Assembly (NCBI RefSeq): GCF_004138335.1
Contig: NZ_RYFW01000002.1
Coordinates: forward strand, 1,655,501-1,719,500
Source: Peristeroidobacter agariperforans
GTDB taxonomy: Bacteria; Pseudomonadota; Gammaproteobacteria; Steroidobacterales; Steroidobacteraceae
DNA: 64,000 nucleotides
Direction of reading: 5' to 3'
In this document: positions 7,837-17,800 of the stretch, piece after piece
Position numbering within the stretch: position 1 is the first letter of the stretch
Layout of the letters: each line of letters begins with the position of its first letter
Notes under the pieces: model-generated
Databases searched by the model: none
The model's input: the letters and a program-made list of their open reading frames with translations, nothing else
Told to the model about the DNA's origin: nothing
Translations under genes and position numbers: made by a program

Positions 7837-10218
7837 TCAGCTTCGTTTCGGCACTTCGCCGCTACTTCGCATCTTATCGAGCAGCGCGCGCTGCTGGTCG
7901 CGATGTGCGCGGGCCTGCGCAGCGAGTGCTTGGAAGCGCGGGTCGGTGCGGATTTCAGAATAGATGGGGTCGAGCTCGGCGGTGTACCACCAGCCGGCAT
8001 ATCGGCCCATCTTCTGACTGGCGGCGAGCTCGGTTAGAGCTCGTTCATTCTCGCCGAGCATCGCGAAGGCTGCGGCACGTTCCCACGCGAACATGTGCGG
8101 GGGGCGTCCGATCTGCTCCGCGTCCAGATGTTCGAGCAGCGACGTCAGAATGTCACGCCCGCGACGCGTCTCGCCGGCCAATATCAGAACATGGGCATAG
8201 GTGAGCACCAGGCCGCGATTGCGCATCAGCGAAGAACCTGAAAACTGCAGGGTCATGCGCTCGATGAGATCGAGGGCAGGGGCGAAGTTGCGCGTCTGAA
8301 TCGCCTCGTCCCGAAGCGCGTTGGCAGTGGGCCAATACCAACCCACCAATTCCTGATGGACCGCGTGCACCCGTAACTCGTCGTTGAGAAGGCTGGAGGC
8401 AGATGCTGGCGGTAACCACTCACGCACGACGCTGCGAGCCATTTCCGCCGCGCGTTCCCTGTCGCGCTGATATATCGGTATGGAAAGCCACGTATCTTTC
8501 GCACCCAGCTTCGTGGGCGGGCGGGCTTCGCGCATCAATGCCGACGCGGCCGCGAGGTCGCCCACTTCCAGATACAGCTCCGCGATGAGCGCATCGGCCC
8601 AATGTGAGTCTGCATCGACTGTCTTGGCTCGCTCCATCAGTCGGATGGCGTCCGCAAAATCGCCGTGCCAGATATATTCGGCATTCGCCAGATCGCGCAG
8701 CGCGGTCGGAAAATCAGGTTGGATCTCCAGGGCCTCGTGCAGCAGTTGCTCCATCGCTGGGACATCGCTTCGAGTCGCGAGCACCAGTTGCGCCTTGCGC
8801 CAACACAACGTCGCCGAAAGTGGATCGATACGCCGGGCGCGATCGATGAGTTCGAGGGCCTCGCCGCGTCGGCCCTGGCTGAACAAAAAATCCGAGTAAC
8901 GAATGTAGTTTTCGTCGTAGCTCGGCGCGAGCTGAACGGCGCGTCGATACATTTCCTCCGCTCGGATCGGATCTGGCGTGAGTCGCGCGCGCTGTGCCCA
9001 AACGGGACCGAGCGCAGGGTTCAGCTCGATCGCGCGGTCGAACGCCTGGCCCGCCTGCTGGGTAAGCTGCTCCGTCATTCTCCTTGCGCCGAGATCCGCA
9101 GCGAGCAGCAGCGCCTGGCCATATGCGAAGTAGCCACGAGCAAAGGACGGGTCCAGTGTGGTGACGCGCGAGAAGATGACGGCTGCCTGGTCGGCATCAG
9201 CAGCTCGAAACGTCGACATGAGCTGTTGCCCGCGCAGGTACAGCTCATACGTCGACAGGTCCGTCGGAACATCCATGGCAGTGCTGCGGGCCTTGCCGAA
9301 CGCAATCTGCAGTGACTTCGCCGTCTGTTCGACGACCGCCTCATTGACTGCAGCGAGTTGCTCGACCGGCTGCTCGAAGGTTCTCGACCACATCCGCGAG
9401 CCGGATTCGACATCCAAGAGCGTGACGTTCATCCGTACCTGGTCCGGCGCGCGCGACACCTCGCCTCGGAGCAAATAGCGCGCATGCACCCTGCGAGCGA
9501 CGGCATCGAGGTTTTGTTCTGACTGCATCGCGTTCACTACCGAGCCGCTCGCGATGACCACCAGGTTTTGTAGCGCCGACAGCCGGGTGCGCAGCAGGTC
9601 CGTGACGATGGGCGCGAGCGCCTGGGTCGCGGAGTCCTGCGTCGCCGGCGCAAAAGGCGCCACGACAATCGCACGGTTATCGAGCGCGGCCGCGGGGGTG
9701 GATATTCCGACCGACTGCGGCGGTCTGGAATCGCGAAACACCAGCATGGCGCCGCTGCCGAGCATAACGACCAGCAGGACGGCAATCGCCCAGCGCAGAT
9801 AGGTGGGCCGACGGTCTTTCAGATCGGAGATCGGCTGGACCGAGGGGGCTTGTGGCTCGGCTGCAACGCTGGCGACGCGTTCGACCGGAGCGATCAGCCG
9901 ATAGCCTTTTCGAGGAACGGTCGCGATGAACGTCGGTTCGGGATCCGTGTCGCCGAGCAACTTTCGCAACTGCGAGATCGCCTGGTAGACGGAGGCGGAA
10001 CCGACGACCACGCCTGCCCAGACCGTGTCGAGCAATTCTCGCGAACTCACCACCTGCCCAGGGGTCTCGGCCAGGCGCACCAGCAACCGCATGGTGCGGG
10101 GCTCGAGTCGGACGACTTCCCCGTCACGCGAAATCTGATCCAGCGCCGGCTCGACCCGCCACGCGCCAACTCGAAAGGATGCGTCGTTAACCACCGATGA
10201 AAGCCGTTCAGCTGCCAT
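7837..10218 (-). CDS. CadC/ToxR-type membrane transcriptional regulator with TPR domain
   Basis: The 793-residue protein starts with a winged-helix OmpR/PhoB-type DNA-binding domain (residues about 15-110, with RLEPRTMRLLVRLAETPGQVVSSRELLDTVW and the wing FIATVPRKGYRLIAPV). A single membrane helix follows at about 141-161 (LRWAIAVLLVVMLGSGAMLVF), then a periplasmic adenylate-cyclase-linked-like domain and a long TPR array. This is the CadC-like one-component design, sensing in the periplasm and binding DNA from the membrane. The open frame runs upstream to 10893, but that part is antisense to the next gene; ATG 10218 is right. Helically phased repeats next to its start may be its own operator. 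Confidence 0.86.
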   Translation of the reverse strand: MAAERLSSVVNDASFRVGAWRVEPALDQISRDGEVVRLEPRTMRLLVRLAETPGQVVSSRELLDTVWAGVVVGSASVYQAISQLRKLLGDTDPEPTFIATVPRKGYRLIAPVERVASVAAEPQAPSVQPISDLKDRRPTYLRWAIAVLLVVMLGSGAMLVFRDSRPPQSVGISTPAAALDNRAIVVAPFAPATQDSATQALAPIVTDLLRTRLSALQNLVVIASGSVVNAMQSEQNLDAVARRVHARYLLRGEVSRAPDQVRMNVTLLDVESGSRMWSRTFEQPVEQLAAVNEAVVEQTAKSLQIAFGKARSTAMDVPTDLSTYELYLRGQQLMSTFRAADADQAAVIFSRVTTLDPSFARGYFAYGQALLLAADLGARRMTEQLTQQAGQAFDRAIELNPALGPVWAQRARLTPDPIRAEEMYRRAVQLAPSYDENYIRYSDFLFSQGRRGEALELIDRARRIDPLSATLCWRKAQLVLATRSDVPAMEQLLHEALEIQPDFPTALRDLANAEYIWHGDFADAIRLMERAKTVDADSHWADALIAELYLEVGDLAAASALMREARPPTKLGAKDTWLSIPIYQRDRERAAEMARSVVREWLPPASASSLLNDELRVHAVHQELVGWYWPTANALRDEAIQTRNFAPALDLIERMTLQFSGSSLMRNRGLVLTYAHVLILAGETRRGRDILTSLLEHLDAEQIGRPPHMFAWERAAAFAMLGENERALTELAASQKMGRYAGWWYTAELDPIYSEIRTDPRFQALAAQARAHRDQQRALLDKMRSSGEVPKRS

Positions 10219-10247
10219 GTGCTGAGTATACGGCTGCCGTTTCGTCC

Positions 10248-10328
10248 TCAGGGATCCCTCAATAAAGCCCTGAGAAATCCTTGTGCCAATCCTCAGGAAT
10301 TCCTTAGGCACGGCTGAGGATTCACGGG
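10248..10328. promoter_or_regulatory. Four helically phased direct repeats in a divergent promoter
   Basis: Four related 14-base elements begin at 10248 (TCAGGGATCCCTCA), 10271 (TGAGAAATCCTTGT), 10293 (TCAGGAATTCCTTA) and 10315 (TGAGGATTCACGGG). Spacings are 23, 22 and 22 bases, close to two helical turns, so all four face one side of the DNA. They fill the 134-base gap between the CadC-like regulator and the JAMM-motif gene. This is the expected look of a multi-site operator for a winged-helix regulator, most simply the CadC-like protein itself. Confidence 0.55.
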
Positions 10329-10352
10329 CGCCTCGCGCGGCACAAGGGCGCC

Positions 10353-10943
10353 ATGAACGTCGCCTATCGTGTGTTCCTCGCAGTTGTGCTGATCGCGGTC
10401 GCGCCACGCAGCGGTGCGCAGAGCGATGAGTCCGAATGCTTGCGCAAAGAGGTCGAGGCCCACGTGCTGGAGCAATTCGCCATCTACGGACCGAAGTCGG
10501 CGAATCTTGAATACTTCGGCTTCGTCTACCTGCACGACGGTGTCCTCGCCAGCGCCGTGACTCGCAGTCGGCCGTGCCACGCTGCGAAATGCGTGGTGGA
10601 CAGCGCTGAGGCGCTCCGCTCGATGCCGAGACCGGCCAAGGTGCTCGGCGAGTGGCACACCCATCCCCATGGCGGTTCGCCGGGGCTGTCCAAAGAGGAC
10701 GTGCGGGGGGCGTACAACAATCGTCACATCCGTTGCTATCGGGCGTTCTACAGCACGCCCGGCGGGGCGATCTACGCCTGGAGCCCGAATCAAATGTCAG
10801 TCCCCGTTGCGATGGCATCGCGTGCGCCGGTTGGCAACTACAAGGAGACGCCGGTCGCAGGCCTGGTGGCGGGCTCCTCGCCGGGGAGCCCACCGGGCAA
10901 CGCGAGATACCCCGTCACGACGTTATCGCTCGCGGTGAGGTGA
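10353..10943 (+). CDS. Exported JAMM/MPN-motif protein
   Basis: The 196-residue product has a signal peptide (residues 1-22, cleavage near SGAQ-S) and a clear JAMM zinc-protease signature: HTHP at residues 102-105, seven residues, then Ser113 and Asp116, with Glu53 or Glu100 as candidate catalytic Glu. JAMM enzymes are usually cytosolic isopeptidases or cell-wall/radical-SAM partners; a periplasmic form is less familiar. Four cysteines (29, 75, 80, 128) could form disulfides. The substrate is unknown. It is divergent from the CadC-like regulator and shares the phased-repeat region. Confidence 0.65.
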   Translation: MNVAYRVFLAVVLIAVAPRSGAQSDESECLRKEVEAHVLEQFAIYGPKSANLEYFGFVYLHDGVLASAVTRSRPCHAAKCVVDSAEALRSMPRPAKVLGEWHTHPHGGSPGLSKEDVRGAYNNRHIRCYRAFYSTPGGAIYAWSPNQMSVPVAMASRAPVGNYKETPVAGLVAGSSPGSPPGNARYPVTTLSLAVR

Positions 10944-10959
10944 GCTGACACCCGCGCTG

Positions 10960-10995
10960 AAGAAACAAACGTTACTCGGGGTGACGAGTTTCTTT
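10960..10995 (+). terminator. Intrinsic terminator candidate after the JAMM gene
   Basis: A two-part hairpin pairs AAGAAAC (10960) with GTTTCTT (10988) and, inside it, CGTTAC with GTGACG around a TCGGG loop. The downstream arm is T-rich (TTTCTTT), as in a rho-independent terminator. The rest of 10996-11140 shows only a possible promoter and no clear signal. Confidence 0.5.
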
Positions 10996-11140
10996 ACAGT
11001 TCTCCGCATAACACGTCCGTCGCTGGATCAATGTTTGTAACACTTGCACTCGGTGCACGCCGCATGCAGGATTGCTCGCGGGCGGGACGCTGCCGGGTCC
11101 GGATCTGCAGGGCGCGCATAAGAACAAACGAGGTGCTCGG

Positions 11141-11620
11141 ATGCCTACGAAGATTTCGGAGCATTTTTCGCTCGAAGAACTGACGTTCTCTCAGACTGCC
11201 GCGCGCGACGGAATCAACAACCGCCCTGGTCCACAGGAAATCGCCGCTCTGCGCGAACTGTGCAGCAATATTCTCCAGCCCCTGCGCAGCGCCGTCGGTC
11301 ACCCTCTGACTGTCAGTTCCGGTTATCGCTCGCCGCGGTTGAATCGCGCCATCGGTGGGTCCGAAACGAGTCAGCACATGGAGGGGCGCGCCGCCGACCT
11401 CGTGTGTTTCAACATGTCAGCCAAGAAATTATTCAAGCGCGTAATCGAGCTGAAGCTGCCGTTCGATCAGCTCATCTACGAAGGCGGCAAGCAGTCGATC
11501 TGGGTGCACGTTTCCTTCGATGCGAGCAAGGATCGCCGCATGATCATGCTGGCAAGCTTTCCTGAAGGCGGCGGCGTGAAGTATCAGAACGTCAGCCGCA
11601 AGGCAGCGCTCGCTTGGTAG
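11141..11620 (+). CDS. Peptidase M15 family protein (D-Ala-D-Ala carboxypeptidase/endolysin-like)
   Basis: The 159-residue product has the M15 zinc site: His79 and Asp86 in SQHMEGRAADL and His123 in WVHVSF, with the substrate-binding segment SSGYRSPRLNRAIGG before them. This is the compact M15A-like form common in phage endolysins and bacterial peptidoglycan-trimming enzymes; it should cleave D-Ala-containing peptide crosslinks. No signal peptide is present from ATG 11141, so export would need another route. The open frame extends to 11072, but ATG 11141 gives the conserved N-terminus KISEHFSLEEL. Confidence 0.82.
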   Translation: MPTKISEHFSLEELTFSQTAARDGINNRPGPQEIAALRELCSNILQPLRSAVGHPLTVSSGYRSPRLNRAIGGSETSQHMEGRAADLVCFNMSAKKLFKRVIELKLPFDQLIYEGGKQSIWVHVSFDASKDRRMIMLASFPEGGGVKYQNVSRKAALAW

Positions 11621-11664
11621 CTGGTCGCAAACACGTTTGTGCCGGTCGCGCAGTTGGGGCTGCT

Positions 11665-12066
11665 GTGCGCGCCTGTCTTGCCATTGCACTGCTGCCCCTG
11701 CTGAGCGCGTGCGTCTACACGTATGTGAAGCCGGATGGCTCGGTCGTGATGATCGGATTGAACAAGGTGACGCTGCCGGCGGGCACGTCGGCGGACGGCG
11801 CCAGAACGATCTCCAGCAGCGCGATCGGCGTATCGCTGTTTCGCACGCCGCTCGGTTCGTCGCTTGCACTTGGATACAACCGCGAAGGTTTCACGGTCGT
11901 CAGCGAAGCGCCGAGGATAGCTGCCGCTGCCTGCCTGAGCGCCGACGGGACTGTTTCGAACACGGAGCAAGGAACTCAGTATGTTTCATCTATCCCCGAG
12001 GATGTGCCTGTGCGTCTGTGGCGCGATCATGTCGGGCTGTTCGACCTCGGCCTACTTCGTTACTAA
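11665..12066 (+). CDS. Small lipoprotein, function unknown
   Basis: From GTG 11665 the 133-residue product has a compact lipoprotein signal (RACLAIALLPLLSAC, lipobox LSAC). The frame could start at TTG 11614, overlapping the peptidase stop, but the GTG gives a normal-length signal and has a weak GGGG ribosome site. The mature part is Ser/Ala/Gly-rich with no recognised domain. It follows the M15 gene within 45 bases and overlaps the next gene by 86 bases, so it belongs to the same transcript. Confidence 0.55.
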   Translation: MRACLAIALLPLLSACVYTYVKPDGSVVMIGLNKVTLPAGTSADGARTISSSAIGVSLFRTPLGSSLALGYNREGFTVVSEAPRIAAAACLSADGTVSNTEQGTQYVSSIPEDVPVRLWRDHVGLFDLGLLRY

Positions 12067-13156
12067 GACCTCGCTCTCCATCGTCGATGTCGACTCAGCG
12101 CCCGCCGGAGCGTCGATCGCGTACGACCGCGTCGAGGGATTCTTCGCGCCATTGAATGATGATGGCACGTTGCCGCCGGTCGTCGCTCGGATCGAGACAG
12201 ATGGTGGTTTGCTGAACACCAAGGTGCGGCAGATCTATGCGACGGGTGATGCGGCACAGATGATCACTGCGGGGAAAATTGAGGGGCAAGAGGAGGGGGA
12301 TGGAAAAAGCGGCGAGTCTCGCCAGAAGGTCCAACCCGCACTCTTCACGACCGAAAGTCGCGACGTTGTGGGGCAGCCAACGCCGGCCCCTGCAGACCTT
12401 GCCTCAAAAGCCAATAGAAAGCGCAGAGCGGTCGCCTTCTTTGGCACATCTACGACCACCGGCTTGAAGGTAGGGTTCTCGCCCAGCGGGGTTCCGAACG
12501 GCTTTTTGCTGGGTTTCCGAAGAAAGGAGCTGTCCGTCCTGCCCGAATTGCACAAAGGCACAGACGGGCATTACGTGTATCCGCAGTTGCTGGCCGCTCT
12601 CGATACGAGCGCGCAGGTGGCGCCGAACGATGGGACGCGCTTAGGCATCTGCCAATCGTTTGCCGCCGGCGTCGCGGCGGTCGAGTTGGCGAGAGCCGCA
12701 AAGAATGGCCAGGAATCGCTGAGCTGCGGGAATGCATCGGCAGCCGATCTCTTCGGCGACTTCAATCGCTCCGTTGCGCGGCAGACGGAGATGACACGAT
12801 CCGCTCTGACTTGCTACAGCGGCGTGCGCCAGGCTGATCGCAAGCCAATCTGGGAGGATGCTGCGCGTCTCGGTCTGCTCATGAGTGTCGTCGAGGGCGA
12901 CGCTGCGGAAGCGAATGCTTCGGCGCTTGCTGCGTTGGTCGCGGCTGATGCCGAAGCCGATAAGCTCACGGACGCGCAGGCCAGATCCGACAGCAAGCGC
13001 AAGCAGGATGCGCGCTACGCAGCGCTACTGACTGCTGACCCCGGCGGTGCCATGCAGGACGGTAAGCTCGGTGGCAATTCCACTCGCGAGCGGCTGTTGG
13101 AGATCCACGAAGAGTACGTGTGCTCCCGACTCGAAGCGAACATGTCCACACCCTGA
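11981..13156 (+). CDS. Lipoprotein of unknown function
   Basis: The 391-residue product begins with a lipoprotein signal (residues 1-20, lipobox MSGC). No known domain is recognised. A flexible, charged segment at about residues 100-145 separates two parts; the C-terminal half is Ala-rich and helical (EANASALAALVAADAEADKLTDAQARSDS), possibly coiled coil. Several Cys remain in the mature part. The long overlap with the preceding lipoprotein gene means either strong translational coupling or a later start in this frame. It is followed after 12 bases by a four-cysteine miniprotein gene. Confidence 0.6.
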   Translation: MFHLSPRMCLCVCGAIMSGCSTSAYFVTKTSLSIVDVDSAPAGASIAYDRVEGFFAPLNDDGTLPPVVARIETDGGLLNTKVRQIYATGDAAQMITAGKIEGQEEGDGKSGESRQKVQPALFTTESRDVVGQPTPAPADLASKANRKRRAVAFFGTSTTTGLKVGFSPSGVPNGFLLGFRRKELSVLPELHKGTDGHYVYPQLLAALDTSAQVAPNDGTRLGICQSFAAGVAAVELARAAKNGQESLSCGNASAADLFGDFNRSVARQTEMTRSALTCYSGVRQADRKPIWEDAARLGLLMSVVEGDAAEANASALAALVAADAEADKLTDAQARSDSKRKQDARYAALLTADPGGAMQDGKLGGNSTRERLLEIHEEYVCSRLEANMSTP

Positions 13157-13168
13157 CGGAGCTCTCCA

Positions 13169-13366
13169 ATGGCGGACATCACCGGGTCAGCGATCATTCC
13201 CTGCAAGGACTGCAAGGCGCAAACCAAGCGCATTCAAAAGGGCGGCATCCTGAAAGTGACCGGCTGCGACGCGCTGCCCGGGCAGAGCGGAAAGCCGGAG
13301 GACCAGAAGCTTTGCAAGATCAGCTGGAAAATGCTGGGGCTGCCGCCGCAACCGGAAGAGGAGTGA
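13169..13366 (+). CDS. Four-cysteine miniprotein, possible zinc ribbon
   Basis: The 65-residue product has four cysteines at 12, 15, 33 and 49 (PCKDCK near the start and single Cys later), which could bind zinc or form disulfides; no signal peptide is seen. GGAGCTCT precedes ATG 13169 as a ribosome site. It is the last gene of the exported-protein island and may serve the lipoprotein upstream. Nothing firmer can be said about function. Confidence 0.5.
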   Translation: MADITGSAIIPCKDCKAQTKRIQKGGILKVTGCDALPGQSGKPEDQKLCKISWKMLGLPPQPEEE

Positions 13367-13383
13367 GCGCAGGCTTACTCCTC
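13358..13383. terminator. Bidirectional terminator-like hairpin
   Basis: An 11-base stem with one G-T pair (GAGGAGTGAGC with GCTTACTCCTC) and a GCAG loop spans the stop codons of the convergent miniprotein and outer-membrane-factor genes. There is no long T-run on either side, so it may work with Rho. Confidence 0.5.
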
Positions 13384-14808
13384 GCCCGCGAGCCCTCCAC
13401 CCAGCACGCGATATAGCGTCACGACGTTGTCGCTGGCAGTAAGGCGAGCCGATACCAGCGACTTCTCCGCGTTGTACAACGTCCGCTGAGCATCCAGAGC
13501 ATTGAGGAACGTATCCACGCCCTTGCTGTAACGCGCTTCCGCCAGCTGATAACTATCAGCCGCCGCATCGACCAATGCGCGTTGGGCACTTAGCTGATCC
13601 TGGATCGTGCCACGAATGGCGAGGGCGTCGGCCACTTCCTTGAAAGCCGTCTGAATCGCGAGCTCATACTGCGATACATACAAGTCTCGCTGCGCCTTCG
13701 CGTACGACAGATTCGCGACGTTCGCGCCGCCTTGGAAAATGGGCAGCACCAGATTCGGCGCGACCGACCAGACCGACGTGCCGTCGCTGAACAGATCCGA
13801 CAGCTCCGGGCTCGCAAGACCCTTGCTTGCTGTCAGCGACAAGCGGGGGAAGAACGCCGCGCGAGCCGCACCGATGTTTGCATTGGCAGACTGCAGTTGA
13901 TGCTCCGCTTGTAAAACGTCGGGCCGCGCCAGCAGCACCGACGACGATAAGCCCGCGGGCACCTCCGACAACCAGTCATGATTCTCAGGCAGCTCGGCCG
14001 GCAGCAGCTCATCGGGAATGCGACCGCCGGTAAGTAACTCCAGCGCATTTCGATCCTGTGCGATGAGAGCCGTCGTGCTAGCCAGATCCACGCGGGCCTG
14101 TTGATACACCGTCTCTGCCTGTCGCACGTCGAGCCGCGACGACACACCGGCTTCGAGGCGCTTGCGCGTCACTTCCATCGTGCGTTGTGCGCTTTCGACA
14201 GTCCGGCGAGCCAGTTCGTACCGGCTGTTATCGGCTGCCAACGTGAGGTAAGCGCTCGTCGTTTCCGCGATCAAGCTGATGCGCGTCGCGCGGCCCGCTT
14301 CGGCGGTGGCGAGATAGGATTGCAGAGCGGCGTTGGACAAGCTGCGCACGCGACCGAACAAATCGATCTCGAACGCGCTCAAGCCGACGCTGGCAGTATA
14401 GAACTCGTTTTCGATGGCACGGCCGCCGTTCGCGCCGCCGATGCCACCGAATGTATTCAAGCTCTTCTGTCGAGTCGCACTGAGCTCGCCATCGAATTTC
14501 GGCAACAGATCGGAGCGCTGAATCCGATACTGCGCACGGGCTGACTGGATATTTGCCAGGGCGCTGCGCAGGTCGCGGTTGTTCGCGAGCGCCTGCTCGA
14601 TGACTTTCTGTAACTTCTGATCTCGAATGAACTCGCGCCACGGCAGATCCGCCGCCGTCTTCTCGCCGGCCTGCGCGGGATCGTAGGCAGCGCCGCTGGG
14701 CCAGGCATCCGGCACAGGAGCGACCGGGCGCTCGTAGCGCGGCGCCATCGTGCAGCCAGTCAACACAAGCGAGATTGTGGCAGCGAGAGTGAGAGCGTGC
14801 TTACGCAT
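13375..14808 (-). CDS. RND efflux outer-membrane lipoprotein (OprM/TtgC, NodT family)
   Basis: The 477-residue product has a lipoprotein signal (lipobox LTGC, Cys19) followed by TMAPRYERPVAPVPDAW, typical of NodT-family outer-membrane factors. Two homologous halves form the beta-barrel and coiled-coil tunnel; SALANIQSARAQYRIQRSDLLPKFD and RPDVLQAEHQLQSANANIGAARAAFFPRLSL are the repeat signatures. It forms the exit duct of the tripartite pump. Its start overlaps the permease stop by 8 bases, and it is the last gene of the adaptor-permease-duct operon. Confidence 0.93.
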   Translation of the reverse strand: MRKHALTLAATISLVLTGCTMAPRYERPVAPVPDAWPSGAAYDPAQAGEKTAADLPWREFIRDQKLQKVIEQALANNRDLRSALANIQSARAQYRIQRSDLLPKFDGELSATRQKSLNTFGGIGGANGGRAIENEFYTASVGLSAFEIDLFGRVRSLSNAALQSYLATAEAGRATRISLIAETTSAYLTLAADNSRYELARRTVESAQRTMEVTRKRLEAGVSSRLDVRQAETVYQQARVDLASTTALIAQDRNALELLTGGRIPDELLPAELPENHDWLSEVPAGLSSSVLLARPDVLQAEHQLQSANANIGAARAAFFPRLSLTASKGLASPELSDLFSDGTSVWSVAPNLVLPIFQGGANVANLSYAKAQRDLYVSQYELAIQTAFKEVADALAIRGTIQDQLSAQRALVDAAADSYQLAEARYSKGVDTFLNALDAQRTLYNAEKSLVSARLTASDNVVTLYRVLGGGLAGEE

Positions 14809-17800
14809 GTTGAGCTCCTTCGCTCTGCACGCCGCCTTCGGGCGCCGGTGCGGTGACCGGGCGATCCTTGAACAGCTTGCGGACCAGAACGAAGAACAAG
14901 GGCACCAGGAAGATGGCGAGTACCGTCGCGGTCAACGTGCCGCCGACTACGCCGGTGCCGATCGAAATGCGGCTGTTCGCGCCTGCGCCGGTCGAGACGG
15001 CGAGCGGCATCACGCCCGCGACGAACGCCAGCGAAGTCATGATGATCGGGCGCAGGCGCAAGCGCGCAGCTTCGATGGCCGCATCCATCAGGTCCGCGCC
15101 TCGCAAGTACGCCGCTTCGGCAAACTCCACGATCAGAATCGCGTTCTTCGCGGACAAGCCGATGGTCGTCAGCAGCGCGACCTGGAAATACACATCGTTC
15201 TCCAAGCCACGCAGGGTCGCGCCGAGCACGGCGCCGATGACGCCGAGCGGGATCACGAGCATCACCGACAGCGGCACCGACCAGCTTTCATACAACGCCG
15301 CGAGACACAGGAACACGACCAGGATGGAGATGCTGTACAGCAGAACCTTCTGGCCGCCGGCCAGACGTTCCTGATACGACAAGCCGCTCCAGTCGAAGCC
15401 CGCGCCGGGCGGCAGCCGGCCCACCAGTTCTTCCATCTTGTCCATCGCGGTGCCCGAGCTGACGCCCTGGGCGGCCTGGCCCTGGATCGAATAGGAAGCC
15501 AGGCCGTTGTAGCGGGCCAGATTCTCGGGACCGTAGGTCCAGTTGGTGGTCGCGAACGCGGAGAAGGGCGTCATCGTGCCGGTTTCGCTGCGCACGTACC
15601 ACTGCGCCAGATCTTCCGGCGACGAGCGGAATGGCGCATCGGCTTGCATATAAACGCGCTTGACGCGAGCACGATCGATGAAGTCATTCACATACACACC
15701 GGCCCAGGCGGCGCTCAGCGATGTATTGATGTCGGCGAGCGACAAGCCAAGCGAGCTGGCCTTCGCTTGATCGACATCGATATGCAACTGCGGCGTGTCC
15801 GGCAAGCTGCCGAGGCGAACCGCGCTCAGCGTTGCGTCCGCGTGCGCGAGACCCATGAGCTGATCGCGCATCTGCCTCAGCGTTTCGCGACTGACGCCCG
15901 CGTTGGCCTGCAACTGGAACTCGAAGCCGCCCGACTGGCCGAGGCCGGCTATCGACGGAGGATTGAGCGAGAAGATCTGGGCATCGCGCACCGAAGAGAG
16001 CGCCATGGTCGCGCGCTGCGCGATCATGTCCGCACGGTTCTTCACTCCCTTGCGCTCCTTCCAGTTCTTCAGGTTCACGAACGCCATGCCGGCGTTCTGG
16101 CCGCTGCCGCTGAAGTTGAAGCCCGACACCGTGAACATCGTGTTGACGTTGTCTTTCTCGGTCTCGAGGAAATGTTTCTCGATCCGCTTGGCCACTTCGA
16201 GCGTGCGGCTGACCGAGGCGCCGGCGGGCAACGTGAACTGCACCATCACCTGGCCCTGGTCTTCGGTAGGCAGGAAGCCGGTCGGCAGGCGCAGCAACAG
16301 CAGCGCCATCACCAGTGTGATCGCGCCGAAGACCAGCATGCCTTGCAGCGGACGCTTGAGCACTGTGACGACGCTGTGCTCGTAGCGATTGACCGCGCGA
16401 TCGAAGGTGCGGTTGAACCAGCCGAAGAAGCCACGATGCTGCGGCTCACCGTGATGCGGCTTGAGGATCTGCGCGCACAGCGCCGGAGTGAGGATCAGGG
16501 CAACGACGACGGAGAGCAGCATCGACGACACGATCGTGATCGAGAACTGCCGATAGATGACGCCGGTCGAGCCGCTGAAGAACGCCATCGGCAGGAATAC
16601 CGCCGACAGCACGGTGGCGATGCCGATCAACGCCGGCGTGATTTCGCCCATGGATTTCAGCGTGGCCTCGCGCGGCCCGAGGCCTTCCTCGCGCATGATG
16701 CGCTCGACGTTTTCCACCACCACGATGGCGTCGTCCACCAACAGACCGATGGAGAGCACCATCGCGAACATCGTCAGGGTGTTGATCGAATAACCGAACA
16801 TCTGCAGCACGCCGAACGTGCCGAGGAGCACGACCGGCACGGCGATTGCGGGAATCAACGTCGCGCGCCAGTTCTGCAAGAACACGAACATCACGATGAC
16901 CACCAGGACGATGGCTTCCACCAGCGTCTTCACCACTTCCTCGATGGAGATCTTGATGAACGCCGTGCTGTCGCGAGGGAACGAAACTGCGTAGCCCTGC
17001 GGCAAGGCAGACTTCAATTCATCGACGACCTTGCGGACACCCTCTGCAGTGGTGAGCGCGTTTGCGCCGGGGGCGAGTTTTACTGCGAGACCGGACGCTG
17101 GATGGCCGTTCGCGCGAGGCACGGCGTCGTAGCTTTCGCTGCCGAGCTCGACGCGGGCGACATCGCCGAGCCGCACGGTCGCGCCGCTCGGATCGTGCTT
17201 CACGATGATGGCGCGGAATTGATCGGGCGTTTGCAGCTTCGACTGCGCTGTCACCGTCGCGTTGAGCTGCTGCTCTGGCGCCGATGGCATGCCGCCGATC
17301 TTGCCCGCCGACACCTGCGCGTTCTGCGATTCGATGGCCGCGCGCACATCGCTGGGCATGAGGTTGTATGAAAGCAGCTTCTTCGGATCGAGCCAGATGC
17401 GCATCGCATACTGCGCACCGAACACCTGCACGCCGCCGACGCCGTGCACGCGAGCGATCGGATCCTGCATGTTGCTGACGAGGAAGTCGGCGAGATCGCT
17501 GGCATGCGCGGTATCGGTCAGGTCCGAGACGGCCACGATCATCAGAAAGTCATTCTGCGACTTGATGACGTTGACGCCTTGTTGCTGTACCGAGGAGGGC
17601 AGACGCGGCAGCGCCTGTTGCACCTTGTTCTGAACCTGCACCTGCGCCGTGTCGGGGTTCGTGCCTTGCTCGAACGTGACTTGAATGCTGGACTGGCCGT
17701 TCGAGCTGCTCGAGGAGGAGAAATACAACAGGCCGTCGATGCCGGTGAGTTGTTGCTCGATGATCTGCGTGACGCTGTTTTCGACGGTTTGCGCGTCCGC

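Noticed and set aside
10219-10893. Upstream extension of the CadC-like regulator frame
   Set aside because: It is antisense to the JAMM gene and crosses the phased repeats; the winged-helix domain begins at 10218.
11141-13156. M15 peptidase plus overlapping lipoproteins as a phage lysis cassette (endolysin, Rz/Rz1)
   Set aside because: There is no holin, the second lipoprotein is far too long (391 residues), the overlap is not nested and no phage genes are near.
14750-17371. An 873-codon open frame opposite the RND permease
   Set aside because: It is antisense to a certain gene; the translation is Arg/His/Gln-rich without domains, as expected of a GC-codon shadow.
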